From Vitis vinifera (lineage: Eukaryota; Streptophyta; Magnoliopsida; Vitales; Vitaceae), in NCBI RefSeq assembly GCF_030704535.1, contig NC_081807.1:4009001-4073000 (forward strand): a DNA stretch of 64,000 bases. The letters run 5' to 3'. Both the position numbers and the translations under genes were made by a program. This document shows, in pieces, positions 23,675-35,530 of this stretch (its first letter is position 1; each line of letters opens with the position of its first letter). Below the pieces are notes generated by a model. The model saw nothing but the letters and a program-made list of their open reading frames with translations. It ran no database searches and was not told the origin of the DNA.

Positions 23675-25700
23675 GCCCTTGTATCTCACAAACTATCATC
23701 ATAAAAGGCCTTTAACTTGCCAATTTCATTATTAATGTATTTTATTTTAAATTCTTATTCTTGATACACTCCATATTTTCTATTTTTAAAAATAAAGAAT
23801 AATAATATTATAAAATATATAACATTTATGTAAAAAAAAGTCCAACTTACCTTTCTTAAAAATTGCTGTTAAAATTTAAGTTGGTTAAGATTTTTTAATA
23901 AAAAATAATAATATTATAAAATATATAACGAATCTTATGTAAAAAATGTCGATATTCCTTATATCCTTGAAAATCACCTTTTAATATCTCGGGTTTTTAT
24001 ATAAGAGTTATTATCACTTTTTGCTTTTAAGAAAATAAAAAATAAAAAATATATCTAATTAATTACCTTGACAATGACACATGAATGCCAAATATTGGAA
24101 AAAGAAAATGATAATTATCATGTAAAGTATTAGAGCTTAAAATGTAAAGTTCTCAAAATAATGGAATAAAAATATATGTTTTCTATCAAGCAAATATAAT
24201 TCATAAAGGGCCAAATTATGTCATTTTTTCATGGCTTTGAATCACACCATTCCTACATGGATCTTGAAGTTATTATTATTTCTCTTAATAAACCTCGGAT
24301 GACATAGTGATTATGTTCGGATTAGTAGGATTACGGATACAAAAAGTTTTAGGGATATAATCTTTTATATGAAGAGAAAACAATTCACACCTATCTTAAT
24401 TATTGATAACAAACTATTCACACTATATATATGTCTTGAATTTACAATTAAAGTGATATGAAGGGTTGGTGCACTTTCTTTTAAAAAAAATATTTTAAAT
24501 ATTTATTATTTACCCAATATCGTTTTCATTTTCAACCTCAGTTACCTTCTTATTGACAAACTAATAATAAAAATAATAATTACAATTATGACTTGTGAAT
24601 GCCAAATATTGAATGAATAAAAAAAAGAAAATTATAATATAAGCTATTAGAGCTTAAAACCTAAAGTTCTTGGGTCAAATTATTACCATTGTTGTGGCTT
24701 ATACTAGTCCTGAGTTTATGATTATAGTGATATCAAGCTTTGGTGCACTTCTCTTAAACATGCGGTCTATGGCGCAATCTTATGATTTTATTTTTTTAAT
24801 ATCTTAATTTTTATTAATTTCCCCATATTGTTTTCATTTTCAACCTCAATAATAACTAATGCTTTAATTTTTTTAGTTTTAACTCTTGATAAGATATCTT
24901 AAACCTTTAAGTGGTAAGGTTTTTATACAAGCTTTATAAATTGTCATTTCAATGAAAGTCTTGTCTCATTGATAATAGTTGATGTTAATACCATGTCAGA
25001 AAATGGAAATTAATTAAAATCTCTCTAAGAGTTAATATTATGTCACTAATTATATATGATTTTATGTGAATAATACTTTACATTTTATTATTTCAAATAT
25101 TGTTTTAAATCTCTTCTGACTTTATATAAAAGGAAACTTACTGGAATGGATATATTATCATAAGCATTATCATTTGTTTCTCTTTGGATTTCTTTTTATT
25201 TTATTTTCTAAAATATTAAAAAATTATACTAGTAGTATATATATGTATACATATTCCCCCACTTCCAAAAAATATAATTTCCCATAAAAGAAAAAAACAT
25301 TTTTTATTAAAAAAATAAAACAATATCACATGTGGAAAAATCATCTCTATAATTTCCTATAAAAGGAAAAAAAATTATCAAAAAAAAAAAAAAAAACAAT
25401 ACCATTTACCTATCTATTTTAAAGATCAAATATAATTTTTCAGACAAAAATACCATTAAAAGTTGTTAGTTTTTTCAAATTCAGGAATTATGTTATTACC
25501 ACGTAAAATGAAAATTGATTAAAAACTCTAAAAAAGTTTAACATTTTCTTGGCGTATTAACAAGATTACAGGGGAGTGGAAATGGTATTCTGCACTGATT
25601 AAAGGTGATTACAGTGACTTTCAGCAGAATATATTTCAAAAATATACAAGGAATTACAATGAGTAAGGAGACAAATCTACTTACCGAATATCTGAATGTG
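23675..25700. repeat. downstream blocks of peptide gene 2
   Basis: This is collinear with 16399-18420 with small indels. It includes promoter-like relics near 24210 (AAATTATGTCATTTTTTCATGG) and 24678 (AAATTATTACCATTGTTGTGG), each followed by sequence like the leader of a peptide gene but with no exon. The shared flank block lies at 24840-25540. No gene is visible. Confidence 0.6.
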
Positions 25701-25744
25701 TTAATTGGGAAGGTGTTGACAGGAAGGATTCCTTTCTTTCCTTT

Positions 25745-25913
25745 CAACTATCACCTTTTTTGTGGAGTATTGTGATCCAGTATATGTATGTCTCATATTA
25801 CTATCAATTCATCCATTCATTCTGTATCCTGCAGAGGCTCATCCCGTCCAAGCAGTCAACTGCTACTGCACTCGTCCTGGTTTTTCTTATCATCTCTTTT
25901 GATATTCCACTTT
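25745..25913 (+). pseudogene. truncated peptide-gene copy (exon 1 only)
   Basis: Promoter (TTTTTTGTGGAGTATTGTGATCC), leader and most of exon 1 match gene 4. The segment that should hold the ATG is deleted between GGCTCAT and CCGTCCAAGCAG. The splice donor is changed from GGTAT to GATAT, and homology stops at about 25913, where sequence matching 21424 (CAACGAGGTT) begins. Exon 2 is absent. It cannot make the peptide. It records a rearrangement joining a peptide unit to the duplicated LTR-like block. Confidence 0.75.
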
Positions 25914-26600
25914 CAACGAGGTTTAAATGATCCACTAAAGTAATTAAAGGTTGTTGCATCGTGGACGTTATTGTATCGTGAACGTGAATCAAGTTATAGG
26001 TATCAGAGGATAAGTCTTTAGGGTAAAATAGTCAAATAAATTTGTATAATTTGATTTTATATAATGGATTTAGAGTAGTAGGTTTTAAACCTCATAGTTT
26101 TTTATCTCTATAGTTAGTGTGTGGGTTTTCCACGTAAAAATCTTGTGACCGTTGCATATCTCTTAATTTCATTGCTATATCATTAAATAATTTATTATCG
26201 TTGTATTGGGGATAATACATATAAATTTTTATTTTAAATTTTAAAATTACTCATTCACCCCTTTGGGTGTTCCTATTAAACTTTTAGTTTTCATATACAT
26301 ATGTAAAATGATGATAATGTGATTTTGATAGAAAGTTTTTAACTTTAAAAATATATGACAGCTTTTATATAAATATAATTAATAAGAAAAGTCAATCAAA
26401 TATGAAAATCATGAAATTATAATTAATATATTTTGTATTTTAGTTAGTTTCAATTCATTTTTCTTAATTTTTTATATAGTGTATATATCCTTTAATTTAG
26501 TTAGTTTCATTTTCTTATTTTTAGTAGTGTAAATACATTCTTTATTTTAGTTAGTTTCCTTTTCTTATTTTTGGTAGTTTAGTTTGACTACATACTATAA
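25914..26600. repeat. duplicated block (copy 3, partial)
   Basis: The sequence picks up at the point equivalent to 21424 and runs, with a deletion near 26205, into the stretch equivalent to 21815-22140. No gene is visible. Confidence 0.55.
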
Positions 26601-26619
26601 CAAGTATATATCGTATAAA

Positions 26620-27370
26620 ATTTGAACACATCTCTTTCTCTTCAAATATGCCTCTCAATTCTCAATCGCTATGACAATCCTTCACCTCTCATATCAATCA
26701 ATGTGGCTACTTAGGTATTTCTCAAACTCCATTCAACAAACTACTCATCATGACATTTTCAATTCAATGTCATCTTTATTGGTTATGATTTAATAGGATT
26801 TATCGATGGAACCCATCCTTGTCCTCTTCCCATTCTCAACAACATCACTAATTCTAAATATTCCTTATAAGTGAGACAAGATCCTTAGTGTAATCATTGT
26901 CTTTCTCACTCCCATTCTCATTTTGTTCATCGCATTTGCACGAACCTTCCACAAGGCTTTGACAACTTCGGCTAACACCTATGTCAAACCATCATGTGGT
27001 CAATCCACTACACTTAAAGAATAACTTTGGCTCGTCACCAAAGACACTTAGTCAATCACAAAATATTTGCAATATGCTAGAACCATTTTTGATGAACTCA
27101 CTTTGTTCAATGCTCCACTAGATCATGAAGATTTTATCTTTCAAATCCTTGGTGGTCTAGATGATGACTACAAGAATCTTTGCTTTGCTATTCACCAATC
27201 GATCATGAAATACATCTCAAATATAAAGCAGAGAAGAACTATATCCAAGACACCTGTTAACACCTACCTTACCTTCAAACAACCCCATAACCAACATCAA
27301 CCACCTTCCCATCATCCTCAAAACCTGATTAACCAAAGTTATCCACTCTTCTATCCAAACCAAAAAAGTT
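26620..27370 (+). pseudogene. Copia-type gag fragment (UBN2-like), copy 3, decayed
   Basis: The frame at 27067-27402 retains FDELTLFNAPLDHEDFIFQI and DDDYKNLCFAIH. It then lacks the HVHES...KLLN segment kept in copy 2, through an internal deletion near 27195. Stops interrupt the upstream part. It is a third passive copy of the same dead fragment. Confidence 0.72.
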
Positions 27371-29160
27371 TCCTTATCTTATTTTTGGTAAAGTATATAT
27401 AATTTATTTGAGTTAATTTGTTTTTCTTATTTTTAATATGTATATATCCCTTTTTTTAGTTAGTTTCCTTTTGCTACTTTTGGTTTGACTACATCAAGTA
27501 TATAACATCATAATTTCTTTCTCTTTTTGTATTTGCTTTAACATATACTTTTTTAATTGATTAAAAAAAGTTATAGTATTTTGTCATATTTTATATATGT
27601 TGACATAATTTGTTTAATATCCTAGTATAATCATGTAAGAAACTTACATACTTATAAATTTAAATGTGGATTGAAGCACTTCATATTTTAGTTTTTATGT
27701 CAATATTAAGATAATTTCATATAGCAAGATTCGAATTTTATATGCAAGATTAGTCTCAAGTGTGCTTAATTATGTTGCTTAAATGTCTTACACCATATAG
27801 AAATAAGAGGAATATGAACCTTTTGAATGTTAATTTCAATAGTTTTAATATTCTAATTTTTACATATTTTATGAAAGGTATGCAAATAATTTTTTATATG
27901 CATAAACCTTTTGTCTGCTCATTGTTCGTGAAAGTTTCATGTTCTCATTACTTTTACATAATATATTAAGATGGATCCTCGATAATGATTAGTGTTTTAT
28001 TTTTTTAGTTCTTTCTCTCCTTTTATAATAAGATACCTTAAATTCTTAAATGGTAAGGTTTCTACTATAAGCTTTATAAATTTTCATTTTAATGAAAGCT
28101 TTGTCCCATCAATTGTACAACATTGGTCATAGTTGATGTTGATACCACGTCAGAAAATGAAAATTGATTAAAAGCTCTAAAAAAGTAAACATTATATCAC
28201 TGATAACATATGATTCTTTGTAAATAACACTTTACATTCTATCATCTCAAATGTTATTGTAAATCTCTTCTTGACTTTCTATAAAAAGTAAACCTACTAA
28301 TAGAATGAATATATTATTGTAAGGATTATAATTTGTTTCTCTTTCAATTTCTTCTTCTTTTATTTTATTTTATAGAAATATTAAAAAATTATTGACCTTT
28401 AAATTTTAGTTAAATCTTTTATGGTAAGTGTTATTATTATTTTTTTTACCAATAGTGTCTATACATATAGGATTTTTCCCATAAAAGGAAAAATGATTTT
28501 TTATTAAAAAATAAAACAATATCATATCTAGAAAAATCATCTCTATAATTTCCCATAAAGAAAAAAAATTACCAAAAAAATAAAGAACAAATGTATAATT
28601 TTTGGGGACAAAAATACCCTTAAAAATATGTTTTTTTTTTTTCAAATTCAGAAATTATGTCAGAAAATGAAAATTGATTAAAAATGATAGAAGAGTTAAC
28701 GTTATGTCATTAGTGACGTATAATTCTATATGAATGACTTTGTATAAAAAGGAAACTTACTAATGGAATGAATATATCCCACCCCACTTCCGAAAATTAT
28801 AATTTCCCATAAAATGAAAAGGTATTTTTATTAATAAAATAAAACAACACCATATGTGAAAAAAACTTAATTTGTATACCGTAAATTTCACTCACACCTC
28901 TTCACCATTTCTAATGTTCGATGTTTGAGTTAAGTACGTTTTGTTATTATGAATTTGAAAATTTTCTAGACACCTCAATTCATTTTAAATCAAAGAAAAT
29001 ATGATTAAAAATATCATATGAAAAAGAGGAAAAAAGTTATTTAATAAAATTACAAAATAACGATTGTTAGTTGTATTTAACCTGAGAAATCAAGTCCAAA
29101 GAAATTAACCCAACTTGGAGAAAATTGTCATTTCATGAACTATTACCGTTTTTGTGGAGT
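27371..29160. repeat. upstream blocks of peptide gene 3
   Basis: This is collinear with 13058-13732 joined to 15050-15990, without the solo LTR, and without the MULE-type insertion (the site near 27430 is empty). It carries the iterated TTTCCCATAAA and GTGGAAAAA-type motifs at 28470-28600. No gene is visible. Confidence 0.6.
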
Positions 29161-29169
29161 GCGATCCAG

Positions 29170-29177
29170 TATAAATA
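29170..29177 (+). promoter_or_regulatory. TATA box of peptide gene 3
   Basis: TATAAATA lies 69 bp before the ATG; a short leader deletion next to AAGCAGCTC explains the five-base difference from copies 1 and 2. The upstream ACTATTACCGTTTTTGTGG element is present. Confidence 0.6.
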
Positions 29178-29238
29178 TGTCTTAGACTGCTATCCACACA
29201 CCCATTCATCCTCTAACCCTAAGCAGCTCTACACCTCC

Positions 29239-29547
29239 ATGGCGTCTTCCAAGCAATCAACTGCTGTTGCACTCGTCCTGGTTTTTCTTATCATCTCTCT
29301 CGGTACACCACCTTTCATTATTTCTTTATTATATGTATGGGCTTATCTTAATGGCAATGAGAAATAACATATACAGTGGTTTCTTGTTGTAGGTGGTAAA
29401 GAGGCAGAAGCAATTGAGTGCCATTTTCTGGAAACCTGCCTTTCAAATCAGGAGTGTGTCCCAGCCTGTTCTGCAAATGGATATCTCACCGGCCTGTGTA
29501 CCACCAATCCTCCTACCGGGAACAATTACTGTTGCTGCATTTCTTAA
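29239..29547 (+). CDS. secreted cysteine-rich peptide, defensin-like (copy 3)
   Basis: Exons 29239-29302 and 29393-29547, joined at a 90-nt phase-1 intron, encode 72 residues. The signal peptide is identical to that of copy 1. The mature part has eight cysteines spaced C-x5-C-x5-C-x3-C-x9-C-x10-C-C-C and ends CCCIS. It lacks the 8-residue internal repeat of copies 1 and 2, so it shows the simpler form of the family. The first cysteine segment (ECHFLETCLSNQEC) differs more between copies than the C-terminal half, which is nearly fixed (ANGYLTGLCTT). Function is unknown; defence or signalling is only a family-level expectation. Confidence 0.7.
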
Positions 29548-29739
29548 GCCCTTGTATCTCACAAACTATCATCATAATAAGGCCTTTAATTTGCCAATTT
29601 CATTATTAATGTATTTGCATTATTAAGGAAACCACATTTATTTTAAATTCTTATTCTTAATACACTTCATAATTTCTATTTTTAAACATAAAGAATAATA
29701 ATATTATAAAATATATAAGGACATTTATGTAAAAAATGT

Positions 29740-29784
29740 GACTCACTATTATAAAAATGTCGACATTTTTTATAATAGTGAGTC
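29740..29784. repeat. 45-bp near-perfect palindrome at a unit junction
   Basis: Left arm GACTCACTATTATAAAAATG and right arm CATTTTTTATAATAGTGAGT pair almost completely around a central GTCGAC, with one A/T indel. On its left the sequence matches the tail after genes 1 and 2 (ACATTTATGTAAAAAA). On its right it matches a different block (28040 onward). It therefore sits exactly at a junction between rearranged pieces. Confidence 0.7.
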
Positions 29785-30690
29785 GGTTTATATTTTATAA
29801 TCTTAAATGGTAAGGTTTCTACTATAAGTTTTATAAATTTTCATTTTAATGGAAGCTTTGTCCCATCAATTATACAACATTGTTCATAGTTGATGTTAAT
29901 ACGAAAATGAAAATTAATTAAAAACTCTAAAAAAGTTAACATTATATTACTAGTAACATAAGATTCTTTGTAAATAACACTTTGCATTCTATCATCTCAA
30001 ATGTTATTGTAAATCTCTTCTTGACTTTCTATAAAAGGTAAACCTATTAATAGAATGAATATATTATTCTAAAGATAATAATTTGTTTCTCTTTCAATTT
30101 CTTCTTCTTTTATTTTAAAAAATTATTTACCTTTAAATTTTAGTTAAATCTTTTATGGTAAGTGTTATTATTTTTTTTACCAATAGTTTTCCCATAAAAG
30201 GAAAAATGATTTTTTATTAAAAAAATAAAACAATATCGTCTATAAATAAAACAATATCATATGTGGAAAAATCATCTCTATAATTTCATATAAAAGAAAA
30301 AAATATTATGAAAAAAATAAAACAATACCATATATGGAAAAACGATATATTTTAAAGATCAAATATATAATTTTTGGGGACAAAAGTACCTTAAAAATAT
30401 GTTTTTTTTTTTTTTCAAATTCAGGAATTATGACCTATAATTCTATATGAATGACTTTGTTTAAAAGGAAAGAATGAATATATCCCACCCCACTTGAGAC
30501 AAAAAATAGCTGTTATTACCATTTAAAATGAAAATGGATTAAAAACTCTAAAAGAGTTGACATTTTCTTGGCGTATTATAAGATTACAGGTGATTACAGT
30601 GACTTTCAGGTATACAAGGAATTACAATAAGTAAGGAAACAAATCTACCTGGTGTTGACAGGAAGGATTCATTTCTTTCCTTTCAACTAT
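29785..30690. repeat. flanking block upstream of peptide gene 4
   Basis: This matches 28040-28750 and then, from about 30540, the stretch TTTTCTTGGCGTATTA to AAGGATTC that also precedes the pseudogene at 25745 and stands alone at 18308. No gene is visible. Confidence 0.55.
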
Positions 30691-30794
30691 TACCTTTTTT
30701 GTGGAGTACTGTGATCGAGTATATGTCTTATATTACTATCCACTCACCCATTCATTCTGCAACCTGCAGAGGCTCATATCTGCACCTAGCCTCC

Positions 30795-31112
30795 ATGGCG
30801 TCGTCCAAGCAATCAACTGCTACTGCACTCGTCCTGGTTTTTCTTATCATCTCTTTTGGTATACCACCTTCATTATTCCTTTTATCATATGTATGGGTTT
30901 ATGTTAATGACAACGAGAAATTACATAGACAGTGGTTTTGTGTGGTAGGTGGTAAAGAGGCAGAAGCATCTGGGTGCAAATATCTGCAGGGACCCTGCAA
31001 GACAAATGAGGAGTGTCCCCCAGCCTGTGTTGCAAAGGGATATACCAGCGGCGCCCTGTGTTCCATCGATCCTTCTACCCGGGCCACTCGCTGTTGCTGC
31101 TTTGTCCCTTGA
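30795..31112 (+). CDS. secreted cysteine-rich peptide, defensin-like (copy 4, most diverged)
   Basis: Exons 30795-30858 and 30949-31112, with a 90-nt phase-1 intron, encode 75 residues. The mature part has eight cysteines: C-x6-C-x5-C-x3-C-x10-C-x10-C-C-C, ending CCCFVP. It carries GPCKTNEECPPAC once. It is more basic than the others, with KGYTSGALC and STRATR. Its TATA region reads TATATG instead of TATAAATA, and its upstream DNA is of the second type, shared with the pseudogene. The intron has no in-frame stop here, unlike copies 1-3, so a retained intron would still be read through to give 105 residues. An AATAAA at 31166-31171 is a fitting polyadenylation signal. Function is unknown. Confidence 0.7.
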   Translation: MASSKQSTATALVLVFLIISFGIPPSLFLLSYVWVYVNDNEKLHRQWFCVVGGKEAEASGCKYLQGPCKTNEECPPACVAKGYTSGALCSIDPSTRATRCCCFVP

Positions 31113-31199
31113 GCCCTTCTATCTCACAAACTATCATCATAATAAGGCCTTGTATTTGCATTATTAATAAAAACCACATTTATTTTTAATTCTTTTTTA

Positions 31200-33351
31200 A
31201 CCTTATTGACAGAGGATGGTGGTATTAAACCCGAGGTCATAAGTTTTAAAGGATAATATTGATATTACAAAAAAAAAATTATTCTTAAAAAATAGAAATT
31301 TAAAAGTACAGGTAATTACTATTATGATGTTGTTTTTTTTTTTTTTGTAATTTTTTATTAAATTTAAGGATAATTTTGGTATCTAAAAAATTTGTAATTA
31401 AAAATAAGTATAATTTGAAGAAAAAAAAAACATAAGAATAAATTGTATTGGAATGCATGGAATGAATGTTTGAAATTTTTGTCTTACAATTGTAAATATC
31501 ACCTAACTTTATACAACTTAAAAAAGGAATAATTATCGGTTAAGGCTTTTAACTAAAAGTTGATTTATAATTGATGTAAAGGATATTTGATTTATTCACT
31601 ATTCAATAATATTTAAAATATTCTTAATGAATAGAATATAACTTTTAATGAAAATGTATCTAAAAAATAAAAACACATATCAAAATAATTTATTAATTTT
31701 AATTTTTTTCTTATGTTTTTTTTTCTTAAATTTTTCAAAAGCAAACATAGCATAAAATTAGAAAAAAATATCCAAAAAAGAATCACAGTGTTAAAATATA
31801 TTATAATAAAAATAAAAATAAATAACTTTTTTTTTTTTAACTTCACAAATACCTTAAATATGTTTTTTTTATGTATAATACTTCTTTCAAGACTGATGAT
31901 TTTAATTAGGGATGACAATTTGTGTTGATAAGTCATATTTGTATCATATCAAAAGCTAGGCATTTGACTAAAAACTAAGTATTTCAACCTTAATCAAGTT
32001 AAAAATATAAACTCAAATACGACATAATTATTAAATAGGTATAATCTACTTAATCCATTTAATAATCAAGTCTTCCTATTTAATAATTAAGTTAAGTCAT
32101 ATATAAATATATATAATTAATCTCTCAACTTGACTCAATTGACTTATTTATTTAAAATCAAATATTAAATGAGTCATTATAGGTTAAGTAGGTTAGAGTT
32201 ATAAATAGGTTAATTAATATGATTGTTAATAAATATATTAATTTAGATCAAATTTGTGTAGGTTGACTTAAAACTAATTTATTAAACAAGTTTGTAAGTC
32301 AATACTAATTTGACTCAAAGATGATCATACTCAACCTAGACCTACAAAAACCCTATTGAGTTTAAGTCATGTTGATCAATCATGCGAAAAATATAATTAA
32401 ATTCCTTATGCTAAATTAGATTCTTATTTGTATAATTCAACATTCTCGCCATTAAATCACTCTCCCGATCTCTCAAAATTTGTTAATTATTTAAGCCTAT
32501 CTTTATCATACTAGTTTAGATACATTTCATGTTTTCAGTTTTGAAAAATAAAAAATAATAATATTATAAAATATATAATAACTTTATGTAAAAAATATGG
32601 ACTTACTTTATATCTTTAAAATTTATTTTTAAAATTTAAGGTAATAAATATTTTTAAAACCTTAATTTTTTCAATATAAAAGTTATTATCGTTTTATGGT
32701 TTTAAATGATTTGATTTTTAATATCTCTCGATTTTCATTAATTACCCAATATTGTTTTCATTTCCAACCTTAATCACCTATCTTGTGCAATTGCCCATGA
32801 ATATCAAATATTGAATGAAAAAAGATAATTAGTATATAAATTATTGGAACGTGTTTCATAGGATTGATAGGATAATATAATATATGTATCTCCTAAGATA
32901 TGCATATCTCATATATTATATTCAATTGATATGATATTCCAAATTAATGATATGTTATATTATGCTTATTTTTAGTTTGTAAAATGAATAAAAGATAAAA
33001 TAAAAAAAAAATTATTTTTCAATATTTGATATTTATTCAAAATAAAAATTATATTGCATTCCAAGCTATAAAAATATGAAATTTCTTTTATTTTTATTGG
33101 TATTTACAAATTGTTCAATAATGTAAATTTTAGTGCATAATTATTTATTATTTATTAAAATTTATATCATATATATTTTATAAATACTTTTTAGTTCAAC
33201 TTTTTTACCTATAAATTTAATTTTTAATCAAAATTTTATTTTACAAAATAAGTAATATATAAAAATAAAAAAATAAAGAAAAAATAAATTTATGATATAT
33301 GAGATAAGTATATCTTATATATAATTGAAAATTAACATAATTTATATAGAA

Positions 33352-33387
<36 letters not shown>

Positions 33388-33504
33388 GTAGATAATATAT
33401 CTCTCCATTTTTCTTATCCCATATTTGGTTGAATATTAATAGAATAAGTAATGATATAACTTATCCTATCTAATTATCAACTAAATATGAGATAAAATGT
33501 GTTA
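31200..33504. other. AT-rich intergenic DNA with a peptide-unit tail fragment
   Basis: No gene is visible. The part at 32510-32850 matches the sequence that follows peptide genes 1 and 2 (compare 16500 onward), so it is a relic of another unit. An (AT)n run lies at about 33354-33381. The stretch 31900-32400 looks like a decayed repeat rich in TTGACTTA/TAAGTCAA motifs, which I cannot name. Confidence 0.45.
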
Positions 33505-34779
33505 ATATGTGTGGACCCCGCATTTTGGCTCATGCGTTTTCCACTCAATGGCGAGCTCGACTTTTATTTTAAAAATGATTTTTATTGATTAAAAAAATGA
33601 CTTGGAGTCGCCACTTATTTTTGTTTTATTTTTAAAAAGGGTAAACGAAATAAGAAAGAAAACCCTAAGTGTGACTCCTTATTTCGGGAAAGGTGATTTA
33701 CGAAAAAACCAGATCGGGCTCGGGGGTCAGGTTACTTATCAGGAAGGTTTGGTAAAAACCGTAGCACCCCTCTAAGTCCCTAAAGTCGGGTCTCTACTAA
33801 TAAAATGAAGCTGACGTGACAATCAATAGGAAAATCAATGGATACTCAAATCGATTAAGCGCATATGGGAATCAAAACATGCAATAGAGAATGACTAGAA
33901 TAGGAGTAGATGCGTACTTGGGCCACGAACGAGCAATGCGCTATCATAAAAATGAGGTTAGTGCACAATATAGAGCACGAAACATATCACATGCATCACC
34001 AAACGGAAATTAAAATTGTTCGAAGGAAAACTGGATTTTTGAAATTCATTTGAAAATTGGAGTCTTAGAGGTTATTTAAAAATGAGAGTTTTAAAGATTA
34101 TTTGAAAATTGGATTCTTAGGAAGTATATGTAAGAATGAGAATTTTAGAAATTAAATTTGAAAGAAATTGGGATTTTGAGGAATTATTTGAAAGTTTGGG
34201 ATTTTTAAGGAAAACTAAGTTACGAAAATTAGGGCTTTGGGAATTAAATTTTGAAAGAAATTAGAATTGTAAGTTACTTGAGAAGTAGAGATTATGAAAA
34301 TCAATTTATAAAAAAGTTGGCAATCTTGAAAATCATTCGAAGGTAGAAAAAATAATGAATAAAATAATAGTGATAATAATAATAATAGGTAGCGGGGTAA
34401 ATACGGGGATTGGAGCATGGGAAACTGAAAATTAAGTTCATAGATAGGACAATTGGAATTTCAAATGACTAAATTTATAAATCGAAATTTTGAAGAATTA
34501 GACTTTAATGATTAAGATTTTTAAGAGAAATAAATAGGTAAGTATAGGATAATGCTACTAATTAATCTAAACGATATTGGAACGGATGAAAGTGAATAGT
34601 GAGATTTATGAGATTAAAAATTAAATTTTGAAATATTGAGATTTTTAAAAGAAACAAATAAATAAATATAGAATAACGTTACTAATTAATCAAAAACGAT
34701 ATTTAGACGAATGAAAATGAATAGTGAGATTTGTGAGATTAAAAATTAAATTAGGAAGTCAGGTTTTTGAAGAATTGGA

Positions 34780-35530
34780 CTTTGAATAAATAAATAAATA
34801 TAGGATGACAATTCTGCTTAAGGAAAATAATATTTAAATGAATAAAGAAGAATAGTGGAATTTTTAGGGTTGAAAATTAAGTTAGGACATCGGGTTTCTG
34901 AAGGATTGGACTTTAAATAACTAGATAAAAACGGGATTGTAATTCTAATTGATGAAAATAAGATTTAAACGAATTATTGAAAAATTAAGTCAAGGCATGG
35001 GATTTTCGAAGGATTAGACTTTAAATAAATAAGTAAATAGGGGAAGATAATTCTAATTGATGAAAATAAAATTTAAACGAATTGTGGAATTTTTAGAATT
35101 GAAAAATTTAGTTAGGGAGTTGGATCTTCGAAGGATTAGACTTTAAATAAGTAAGCGAATATGAGATACTGATTCTAATTAAAGAAAATAACATTTAGAC
35201 AAATAGTAGAATTTTAGGATTAAAAATTAAATTATGACATTGGATCTTTTTAAAGGATTGGATTTTGGATAAATAAACTAATATAGGATGATAATACTAA
35301 TTAACGAAAATAATCATTTAAACCGAATAAAAAGAATAGTGGAATTTTTAGGGGTTTGAAAATTAAGTTAGGACATCGGGTTTCTGAAGGATTGGATTTT
35401 AAATTAGTAAACTCGTATAGGATGATAATACTAATTAACGAAAATAATCATTTAAGCCGAATAAAAAGAATAGTGGAATTTTTAGGGGTTTGAAAATTAA
35501 GTTAGGACATCGGATTTATGAAGGATTGGA
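34780..35530. repeat. degenerate tandem repeats inside the 4.47-kb element
   Basis: Units of roughly 110-120 bp recur, each with a version of AAATTAAGTTAGGACATCGG, GAAGGATTGGACTTTAAATA and GAATAGTGGAATTTTTAG. The best matched pair is at about 35283-35400 and 35411-35530. Units decay toward 34100 on the left and into (AAT)n-rich DNA on the right. Confidence 0.55.

Noticed and set aside
30699..31112. 137-residue single-exon frame over peptide gene 4
   Set aside because: It starts at an ATG before the TATA-dependent leader and reads through a clean 90-nt GT-AG intron that contains a stop in the sister copies. The two-exon model from 30795 is preferred.
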